A stretch of 6,687 bases of DNA from Hyphomicrobiales bacterium. Lineage in GTDB: Bacteria; Pseudomonadota; Alphaproteobacteria; Rhizobiales; OSC116. The notes under the pieces were generated by a model that was not told the DNA's origin, ran no database searches, and worked only from the letters and a program-made list of their open reading frames with translations. This document shows positions 1 to 5,635 of this stretch, piece by piece; the first letter of the stretch is position 1, and each line of letters starts with the position of its first letter. The stretch spans positions 1 to 6,687 of the forward strand of contig JABSRY010000137.1 of NCBI GenBank assembly GCA_013214985.1, given 5' to 3'. Position numbers and translations under genes: made by a program.

Positions 1-201
1 ATCATAATCAATAGAGAATCTATTTAAATCAAAACGTCAACACAATATTCGGAGTTTCAAAGACTCAGAGTATAGCAGCTAAAAAACAGATATTTTCACC
101 AATTTCATTAATATGTAAAATCATCAATTTTATTTGTTCGACAAGAATAAATAAATCCATCATAACTTAAGAAAACTTAATGTTAATAGAAGGATACTGT
201 A
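1..201. other. AT-rich upstream region, no gene seen
   Basis: All frames examined are broken by stops and no tRNA-like or strong hairpin structure was seen. The last part should carry the promoter of the dehydrogenase gene. The best I can offer is a TTCGAC-like box at 137-142 with CATAAC at 161-166, an 18-base spacer and a poor match to consensus, so I do not annotate a promoter. Bases 165-180 contain a short repeated ACTTAA motif. A ribosome binding site, GAAGGA, lies at 189-194. Confidence 0.5.
189..194 (+). promoter_or_regulatory. Ribosome binding site of the dehydrogenase gene
   Basis: GAAGGA lies 7 bases before the ATG at 202 and supports that start codon. Confidence 0.7.
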
Positions 202-1083
202 ATGAGTGAATTGAACATTAGCTTCATTGGTTTGGGTGTTATGGGTTACCATATGGCTAAATACTTATCTCAAAGTGGACATAATATAACCGTCTATAAT
301 AGAACATTCTCAAAGGCCGAAAAATGGGTCGCAGAATTTGGTGGACAATGCGCAAAAACACCCGCACTGGCAGTAAAAGATGCCCAAATTGTGTTTTCAT
401 GTGTGGGTAATGACGATGATTTGCGCAGTGTTACAATTGGCAAAAACGGCGCATTTGAAACCATCAAACAAGGCGTCACCTTCATTGACAACACAACCGT
501 AAGCGCCAAAGTAACCAAAGAGTTATACGCCATTGCAAAAAAACAGGACGTATCATTTATAGATGCACCCGTATCTGGCGGCGAAGCAGGCGCTATCAAC
601 GGCAAATTAACGGTAATGTGCGGCGGCGATAAAGCAGCATTCGATAAAGTCGAGCCTATCATCAATGCTTTTGCACAAAAAGTTAAGTATCTTGGCGATT
701 CAGGCGCTGGGCAGCTTACAAAAATGGTCAACCAAATTTGCATTGCAGGCATTTTGCAAGGTTTGGCAGAAGGCATAAATTTCGCGCAAAAAGCAGGTTT
801 GGATGTAGAAGATGTAATCGACACCATTTCAAAAGGCGCAGCGCAAAGTTGGCAAATGGAAAACAGATATAAAACTATGAATCAAGATGAATATGATTTA
901 GGCTTCGCTGTCGATTGGATGGTAAAGGACATGGATATTGTTTTGTCAACTGCAAAAGAATTTAAAACAGCCATGCCCATGAGCGCCATGATTACCGAAT
1001 ATTATAGAGATGTACAAAATATGGGCGGCAATAGGTGGGATACCTCTAGCTTGTTGAAACGATTGCAAAAATTCGATAATTAA
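202..1083 (+). CDS. NAD(P)-dependent beta-hydroxyacid dehydrogenase (3-hydroxyisobutyrate dehydrogenase family)
   Basis: This 293-residue protein matches the usual family length of about 290-300. Family members oxidise or reduce short beta-hydroxyacids or semialdehydes (3-hydroxyisobutyrate, tartronate semialdehyde, glyoxylate, succinic semialdehyde) in the cytosol. The N-terminal Rossmann fold shows the dinucleotide motif GLGVMG at residues 10-15. The substrate loop DAPVSGGEAGA is at 121-131. The catalytic-lysine motif GAGQLTKMVNQ is at 168-178, with K174 as the expected catalytic residue and N177 following. A KDMDIVL segment at 242-248 fits the C-terminal all-helical domain. The second beta strand ends in NRT (33-35) rather than an acidic residue, which in this family points to NADP(H); that is inference. 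The start has a GAAGGA ribosome binding site 7 bases upstream. recO begins 25 bp downstream. The exact substrate cannot be read from sequence, so no symbol is given. Confidence 0.93.
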   Translation: MSELNISFIGLGVMGYHMAKYLSQSGHNITVYNRTFSKAEKWVAEFGGQCAKTPALAVKDAQIVFSCVGNDDDLRSVTIGKNGAFETIKQGVTFIDNTTVSAKVTKELYAIAKKQDVSFIDAPVSGGEAGAINGKLTVMCGGDKAAFDKVEPIINAFAQKVKYLGDSGAGQLTKMVNQICIAGILQGLAEGINFAQKAGLDVEDVIDTISKGAAQSWQMENRYKTMNQDEYDLGFAVDWMVKDMDIVLSTAKEFKTAMPMSAMITEYYRDVQNMGGNRWDTSSLLKRLQKFDN

Positions 1084-1108
1084 CAAAAACAAAGAAAGCA
1101 AATAATCT

Positions 1109-1852
1109 ATGGAATGGCAAGAAAATGGCTACGTAATTTCTACCAGAAAATATGGTGAAAATGCAGTCATTTTAGACGCCTTCACACGCGAAAGAGGGCG
1201 CTTTCAAGGCCTAGTCAGAGGCGGCATGGGGCGCTCGAAACGCAGCTTATTACAGGTAGGTAACTTGCTCAAGCTCAACTGGCGTGCCCGCATTGAAGAC
1301 CAGTTAGGCCAATATCAAGTAGAGGCCATTAAACTCAACACGGGCTATATAATATCTTCAAAGCTTGCGCCATTAGGGCTTTCATCCATCTGTGAACTAC
1401 TAAAAATATTACCTGACAGACAAGCGTATGCTCAATTATACGACGGTTTCGAAACCGTATTAACGCATTTAGTCGAAGATGATAATTGGTTGCCATTGCT
1501 CATAAAATGGCAAATAGGGTTTTTGCAACAAATGGGTTATGGGTTAGATTTAAGCCAATGCGCAGTAACAGGCACTGTCGATAATCTGCGCTATATTTCG
1601 CCCAAAACGGGCAGGGCAGTATGCGAAGATGTAGGCCTTCCATATAAAGGTAAATTGTTCGTCATTCCACCTTTTATATATGGCGATTATGAGCAAAAAA
1701 TAACTGCGGACCATTTGTTTGAAGGGTTTAAAATAACTGAGTTTTTCCTTAAAAAGCATATTTATAACGTCCAAAATTTGCCTTTTCCCGAAGCTCAAAA
1801 ACTACTATCCGACAGGGTTTTTAAACTCACACAAATTGACATTGAAAATTAA
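1109..1852 (+). CDS. recO: DNA repair protein RecO
   Basis: RecO works in the RecFOR pathway. It anneals complementary DNA and helps load RecA onto SSB-coated single strands at gaps. The 247-residue length is normal for the family. The N-terminal OB fold covers roughly residues 1-80, with the recognisable segments GYVISTRKYGENAVILDAFT (7-26), RGRFQGLVRGG (29-39) and a basic GRSKRSLLQVG stretch (41-51). The helical C-terminal domain follows, including a block around residues 144-190 (LDLSQCAVTG, then RYISPKTGRAV and GLPYKGKL) typical of alphaproteobacterial RecO. Some RecO proteins have a four-cysteine zinc finger here. This one keeps only C151 and C172, so the site looks degenerate. The start has only a weak purine-rich stretch upstream (AAAGAAAG), but the first residues align with the usual RecO start. 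The gene sits between the dehydrogenase gene and parC on the same strand. The common upstream neighbour era is absent. Confidence 0.95.
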   Translation: MEWQENGYVISTRKYGENAVILDAFTRERGRFQGLVRGGMGRSKRSLLQVGNLLKLNWRARIEDQLGQYQVEAIKLNTGYIISSKLAPLGLSSICELLKILPDRQAYAQLYDGFETVLTHLVEDDNWLPLLIKWQIGFLQQMGYGLDLSQCAVTGTVDNLRYISPKTGRAVCEDVGLPYKGKLFVIPPFIYGDYEQKITADHLFEGFKITEFFLKKHIYNVQNLPFPEAQKLLSDRVFKLTQIDIEN

Positions 1853-1913
1853 TCTGTTCATTTAATCATTTGCCCCTATAAATTTTAAAGTAAAAATGTT
1901 CTAATTCCCAACT

Positions 1914-4157
1914 ATGACCACTGATGATACAAAAAATTCCGAATTAAGCAGCCCTTTAAACTCACGCGTTAACTTGCGTGAAGCATTAGAGGAGCGCTAT
2001 TTGGCATATGCTTTGTCAACCATCATGCATAGAGCACTGCCCGATGTGCGCGATGGTATGAAGCCTGTGCATCGTCGCCTTCTCTATGCCATGACTATGC
2101 TTAAGCTCGACCATAAATCTGGCTTTAAAAAATGCGCACGTGTGGTTGGCGATGTAATCGGTAAATATCATCCACATGGCGATCAGTCGGTTTATGATGC
2201 TCTAGTACGCCTAGCACAAGATTTTGCAGTGCGCTATCCATTGGTTGAGGGGCAGGGTAACTTTGGTAACATTGATGGCGATAACGCGGCAGCCATGCGT
2301 TATACCGAATCGCGTTTAACAGCAGTTGCCGTTCGCTTGCTAGAAGATCTCGATCAAGATACCGTCGATTTTAGACAAACATATGATGGTGAAGAAGAAG
2401 AACCTGTTGTTTTACCCGCAAACTTTCCCAACCTGCTTGCCAACGGTTCTACGGGCATTGCTGTGGGTATGGCAACCAGCATTCCACCTCATAATGTCGC
2501 CGAAATTTGTAGTGCGGCATTACATCTTATTAAATTTCGCACAGCATCCGTCGAAACACTTATGAAATTTATGCCAGGGCCCGATTTGCCAACAGGCGGC
2601 ATCATAATCGAGCCTCATGCAAATATTCTAAAAGCCTATGTTACAGGGCGCGGTAGCATAAGAGTTCGCGCAACTTGGCATGTAGAAGATATCGGGCGAG
2701 GCGGCTACCGCATAGTCGTTACCGAAATTCCGTTCCAAGTACAAAAATCAAAATTAATCGAGCGTATAGCCGATCAAATGTTCGATAAAAAGCTACCATT
2801 GTTGGGCGATATATTAGACGAATCAGCTGAAGATATTCGGCTAGTAATCGACCCCAAAAATCGTAATATCGACCCTGTTTTGCTAATGGAATCATTGTTT
2901 AGAGCCAGCGATTTAGAAACGCGCCTCTCTTTAAATATGAACGTACTTACCGACGGCCTAGTGCCTAGAGTATTGCCGTTAAATGAAATGATCTTAGGTT
3001 GGTTAAACCATAGACAAGTCGTATTGGTGCGTAAAAGCAACTATCGCCTTGGCAAAATTGAACGACGTCTAGAAGTTTTAAGCGGCTTCATCATTGCTTT
3101 TTTAAATCTAGATGAAGTAATCCGCATCATCCGTTTCGAAGATGAAGTTAAAAAAACACTTATCATCACATTTGAATTATCAGATATTCAGGCTGAATCC
3201 ATCCTTAATATGCGTTTGCGCTCATTGCGTAAACTAGAAGAGATGGAGCTTCAGCGGGAGTATGATGCGCTTATAATAGAGCAAGCAGGCTTGCTAGAGC
3301 TTGTAGCAAGTGACGAAATGCAATGGGGCGTTATATCCGATCAAATTAAAGATCTTAAAAAACAATTTGGCGAAAAAACCGAACTTGGCAAGCGCCGCAC
3401 TCAATTTGCCAAAGCACCAGATGTCGATCTTGACCTAGCAGAAGCCTTCATTGAAAAAGAATCAATCACTGTCATATGTTCGTCAATGGGCTGGATCCGC
3501 GCCCTAAAAGGCCATCAGGCAGATATGTCCAAACTGACCTATAAAACAGGTGATGAACATAAATTTGCATTCCATGCCGAAACAACCGATAAAATATTGA
3601 TTTTCACCACAGACGGCCGTATATATACCGTTGGGGCCGATAAATTCCCAGGTGGGCGAGGGCATGGCGAGCCAATTAGGCTGTTAATAGACATCACGCC
3701 AGATGTCGAGATTTTCAATATATTCATTTATAAAGCCGACAGAAAACGCCTTGTCGTAGCGTCCGATGGCAGAGGCTTTGTCGTTGTCGAAAATGAACTT
3801 ATATCCAATACCAAAAAAGGCAAACAGCTTTTAAACGTCAAATCACCAGTTAAAGCACAAATCTCCACAATTGCAGATGGCAACCATGTGGCAGTTATTG
3901 GCCTTAACCGAAAACTATTAATCTATAAAACAGATGAAATAAACGAGCTGTCAAAAGGTCGCGGCGTTATGTTGCAACGCTATAAAGATGGCGGCATTTC
4001 AGATGCCATTACCTTCAATATTGAAGATGGTCTTCATTGGCTAGATTCTGGCGGCCGCAATCGCACAGTTACAGTACTTGATGATTGGCTGGGTGTGCGC
4101 GCTCAAACAGGCCGAATGCCACCACGCGGTTTTCCTGCCAACAATAAATTCAAATAG
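1914..4157 (+). CDS. parC: DNA topoisomerase IV subunit A
   Basis: ParC is the DNA-cleaving subunit of topoisomerase IV, which with ParE decatenates daughter chromosomes and relaxes supercoils. The 747 residues are close to E. coli ParC (752). The winged-helix cleavage domain carries GMKPVHRRLLYAM (48-60), the YHPHGD motif (85-90) and the active-site pair R129-Y130 in AAAMRYTESRLT. I182 in the GSTGIAVGMA segment is the expected DNA-bending wedge. Tower and helical coiled-coil regions run to about residue 500, and a degenerate beta-pinwheel C-terminal domain follows (about 510-740). No canonical GyrA box is seen. The nearest resemblance is GGRGHGEPIR at 580-589, which favours ParC over GyrA. 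The drug-contact position equivalent to E. coli Ser80 is Q91, and that of Glu84 is D95. No Shine-Dalgarno sequence precedes the ATG. An in-frame stop at 1902-1904 rules out any longer ATG start. recO ends 61 bp upstream. Confidence 0.96.
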   Translation: MTTDDTKNSELSSPLNSRVNLREALEERYLAYALSTIMHRALPDVRDGMKPVHRRLLYAMTMLKLDHKSGFKKCARVVGDVIGKYHPHGDQSVYDALVRLAQDFAVRYPLVEGQGNFGNIDGDNAAAMRYTESRLTAVAVRLLEDLDQDTVDFRQTYDGEEEEPVVLPANFPNLLANGSTGIAVGMATSIPPHNVAEICSAALHLIKFRTASVETLMKFMPGPDLPTGGIIIEPHANILKAYVTGRGSIRVRATWHVEDIGRGGYRIVVTEIPFQVQKSKLIERIADQMFDKKLPLLGDILDESAEDIRLVIDPKNRNIDPVLLMESLFRASDLETRLSLNMNVLTDGLVPRVLPLNEMILGWLNHRQVVLVRKSNYRLGKIERRLEVLSGFIIAFLNLDEVIRIIRFEDEVKKTLIITFELSDIQAESILNMRLRSLRKLEEMELQREYDALIIEQAGLLELVASDEMQWGVISDQIKDLKKQFGEKTELGKRRTQFAKAPDVDLDLAEAFIEKESITVICSSMGWIRALKGHQADMSKLTYKTGDEHKFAFHAETTDKILIFTTDGRIYTVGADKFPGGRGHGEPIRLLIDITPDVEIFNIFIYKADRKRLVVASDGRGFVVVENELISNTKKGKQLLNVKSPVKAQISTIADGNHVAVIGLNRKLLIYKTDEINELSKGRGVMLQRYKDGGISDAITFNIEDGLHWLDSGGRNRTVTVLDDWLGVRAQTGRMPPRGFPANNKFK

Positions 4158-4350
4158 CTCAAAACATAAACCACACCACAATTGTGTTATATATAGACGT
4201 AGACAATATATGTCTTACAGCACCATATACATTAATCTAGTTACAAAAAGTTTCCATAATATATATTATGCGCCTTTTGATTTTGTGTGCTCCTCCCTGT
4301 GAATATGGACGTAATGAGCAAGCTCTAAATATAAGATTTCCCTTTATGGC
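4158..4350. other. AT-rich spacer between parC and tetR with short inverted repeats
   Basis: No convincing gene or classic terminator is present. By eye it holds CACAATTGTG at 4177-4186 (perfect 10-bp palindrome), AGACA-ATATA-TGTCT at 4201-4215 (5-bp arms, 5-base loop), a perfect 16-bp palindrome CATAATATATATTATG at 4255-4270, and GAGC-AA-GCTC at 4316-4325. None is followed by a T-run, so where the parC transcript ends is unclear. AT-rich palindromes arise easily by chance. Confidence 0.5.
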
Positions 4351-4380
4351 TTGACATTTATTACGATCGTAATATAGATT
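4351..4380 (+). promoter_or_regulatory. Sigma70-type promoter of the tetR-SRPBCC unit
   Basis: A perfect -35 box TTGACA is at 4351-4356. The -10 is either TATAGA at 4373-4378 (16-base spacer) or TAGATT at 4375-4380 (18-base spacer), each matching consensus at four of six positions. Transcription would start at about 4384-4388, at or within a few bases of the tetR ATG at 4388. The spacer is filled by a perfect palindrome (see the operator entry). Confidence 0.7.
4359..4374. promoter_or_regulatory. Probable TetR operator (perfect 16-bp palindrome)
   Basis: TATTACGATCGTAATA is identical to its reverse complement and lies between the -35 and -10 boxes of the promoter. TetR-family dimers bind such palindromes, often in their own promoters, and block RNA polymerase. 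The position immediately before a TetR gene makes autorepression the simplest reading. Binding is inferred. An additional ATTAC half-motif occurs at 4381-4385. Confidence 0.75.
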
Positions 4381-4387
4381 ATTACAC

Positions 4388-5026
4388 ATGTCACAAATCG
4401 AATCTATAACAACTCATCAGTCTATCCTAGACGCCGCTGTTTCAGAATTTTGGAAGCACGGGTATCGTGGCGCTTCGGTGCGCAACATCTGCAAGCGCGC
4501 AGGTGTCAGTTCAAACGCCATTACCTATCACTTCGGTTCCAAAGACAAGCTCTATCAAGAAATCTTAAGTCGGTTTGCCGCCTTGCAACTTGAGCAAGTG
4601 CAATTGTCTCTATCAGGTGAATTAAAATCACAAGAGGCATTCGAGGTTCGCCTAGAAATATTTCTAATACAGCTTTTACACACCTATCTTGAAAACCGCG
4701 AGACATTACTAATAGCACTTCGCGAGTTCGAACAGCTCCCGCCAGACGGCGATACGAGTGTCATTAACGATCTGGTCGAGGTGAATCATTCACTAACAAA
4801 ATTTGTTCAAAAAGCCAAAAACCAAGGGTTCGTGTCTAATGATACAGATCCAAGTATCGTGGCAGGTACTTTGCTAGACAGGTTAATCAATCAGGCACGG
4901 TACGCACACACCCACAAACAACTATTTAATGTTACGACGTTAGACCCAAAATACCGCGCCTATTGGGTGCGGGAATCACTGGGGTTGGTTCTCAACGGCA
5001 TGAAACCGCGGAAAAACAACCCTTAA
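4388..5026 (+). CDS. TetR/AcrR family transcriptional regulator
   Basis: This is a 212-residue one-component repressor-type regulator, a usual length for the family. The N-terminal DNA-binding domain spans about residues 10-58, with QSILDAAVSEFWKHGYRG (11-28) as helix 1 and turn. The helix-turn-helix follows over 29-50 (ASVRNICKRAGV, then SSNAITYHFG), with SKDKLYQEIL (51-60) beginning the linking helix. The rest (about 61-205) is helical, as expected for ligand binding and dimerisation, and is not similar enough to a named regulator for me to assign a ligand. MSQ is the only start that keeps the whole domain. No ribosome binding site precedes it, and the predicted transcription start is 0-4 bases away, so translation may be leaderless. 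The gene is probably co-transcribed with the SRPBCC gene 22 bp downstream and autorepressed through the palindrome in its promoter. Confidence 0.93.
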   Translation: MSQIESITTHQSILDAAVSEFWKHGYRGASVRNICKRAGVSSNAITYHFGSKDKLYQEILSRFAALQLEQVQLSLSGELKSQEAFEVRLEIFLIQLLHTYLENRETLLIALREFEQLPPDGDTSVINDLVEVNHSLTKFVQKAKNQGFVSNDTDPSIVAGTLLDRLINQARYAHTHKQLFNVTTLDPKYRAYWVRESLGLVLNGMKPRKNNP

Positions 5027-5036
5027 CAAAATTCAC

Positions 5037-5042
5037 AAGGAG
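5037..5042 (+). promoter_or_regulatory. Ribosome binding site of the SRPBCC gene
   Basis: AAGGAG lies 6 bases before the ATG at 5049, an optimal placement. It contrasts with the absence of such a site in front of the upstream tetR gene in the same unit, and so would favour higher translation of the second gene. Confidence 0.85.
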
Positions 5043-5048
5043 AAGACC

Positions 5049-5540
5049 ATGCACATAGAACAATCAATTGAAATTGAAGCACCAATCGATCTAGTTTGGA
5101 GTAAAATCAGCGATCTTGCTGACATTCAAAACTGGACAAAAGCGGTGAAGGAATCACACATCCATACGAAGATTGAACGAGGCGTTGGCGCTGGCCGCAC
5201 TTGCGACGTACCAGGGTTTGGAACCCTTGTCGAAAACGTCCTAGAGTGGGATGAAGGTAAAAGCTTCAACTTGTCGCTTGAAGGCCTACCCTTCTTCATC
5301 AAAGAAGCAAACGGCGGTTGGCGGTTAGAAGAATTAGGCCCAAACCGTACACGCGGCATCGGCACAATCAATCTAAAAACCAAATTCGGCCCAATCGGCT
5401 GGTTCTTAGAAAAATTTGTTCTTGGTCCGCAATTCATCAAGACTATAAAAGGTTCACAGCGCGAATTTAAAGCCTATGTCGAGGCTAGCGTTGAGACACA
5501 AAAAAGTGTGCAATCTGATAGCCCAAACGCGGTCGCATAG
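5049..5540 (+). CDS. SRPBCC (START/Bet v1-like, polyketide cyclase-type) family protein
   Basis: This 163-residue protein has the features of the SRPBCC superfamily, small proteins with a deep hydrophobic pocket that bind or act on lipids, aromatics or polyketides. The opening strand and helix read IEQSIEIEAPIDLVWSKISD (3-22), followed by IQNWTKAVKESHI (26-38), the usual P-(x)n-VW-(x)n-D...W start of the fold. Central beta strands include GVGAGRTCDV (45-54), TLVENVLEWDEGKSF (59-73) and GGWRLEELGPNRTRG (88-102). A C-terminal helix (about 117-146) closes the pocket. Residues 147-163 form a polar, probably disordered tail. No signal peptide or membrane segment is present, so it is likely cytosolic. 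No catalytic residue can be named. Close coupling to the upstream TetR gene suggests that the regulator senses the molecule this protein binds or processes; that is inference. Confidence 0.85.
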   Translation: MHIEQSIEIEAPIDLVWSKISDLADIQNWTKAVKESHIHTKIERGVGAGRTCDVPGFGTLVENVLEWDEGKSFNLSLEGLPFFIKEANGGWRLEELGPNRTRGIGTINLKTKFGPIGWFLEKFVLGPQFIKTIKGSQREFKAYVEASVETQKSVQSDSPNAVA

Positions 5541-5558
5541 TAGATAAAGATATCAGTG

Positions 5559-5620
5559 GAGGAAAGGGTAAATAATTGCAATAAGACGCAAAAAAAGGGC
5601 AGATAAACCGCCCTTTCCTC
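5559..5620. repeat. 10-bp inverted repeat overlapping the terminator
   Basis: GAGGAAAGGG at 5559-5568 is the exact reverse complement of CCCTTTCCTC at 5611-5620, with 42 bases between them. The right arm shares six bases with the terminator stem, so the two pairings are mutually exclusive. It lies between two convergent genes. Confidence 0.6.
5590..5616 (-). terminator. Rho-independent terminator of the ABC permease gene, possibly bidirectional
   Basis: Arms AAAGGGC (5594-5600) and GCCCTTT (5610-5616) form a 7-bp stem around a 9-base loop. Read on the minus strand, the stem runs into seven T residues (complement of 5590-5596), three belonging to the stem and four beyond it. It lies 19 bp past the permease stop. 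On the plus strand the tail is only TTTCCTCTC, so termination of the SRPBCC transcript here would be weaker. Confidence 0.8.
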
Positions 5621-5635
5621 TCGCTGTTACAAGTT

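Noticed and set aside
294..827. 177-residue open frame on the minus strand inside the dehydrogenase gene
   Set aside because: It lies wholly opposite a well-supported conserved gene and its translation shows no recognisable domain; it is an antisense shadow.
1836..1841. TTGACA near the end of recO as a -35 box for parC
   Set aside because: No acceptable -10 box is found 16-18 bases downstream (CATTTA or ATTTAA only).
4078..4302. 74-residue plus-strand frame across the parC 3' end
   Set aside because: More than a third of it overlaps parC in another frame, and the rest is low-complexity AT-rich sequence with no domain or ribosome binding site.
4310..4315. CGTAAT, a second half-site of the TetR operator
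   Set aside because: It is a lone six-base match without a partner half at the right spacing; expected by chance.
4268..4354. Possible 28-codon plus-strand ORF ahead of tetR
   Set aside because: It has no ribosome binding site, begins inside an AT-rich palindrome and ends within the -35 box; nothing supports translation.
4388..5540. Recent horizontal transfer of the tetR-SRPBCC unit based on higher GC
   Set aside because: Hand counts of single 60-base lines gave about 43-50% GC here, against about 22-33% in the permease, 35-37% in recO and parC, but 48% in one line of the dehydrogenase. The variation among neighbours is too large to argue transfer.
5556..5606. GTG-started 16-codon ORF after the SRPBCC gene
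   Set aside because: It is very short, lacks a placed ribosome binding site, and runs through the terminator hairpin.
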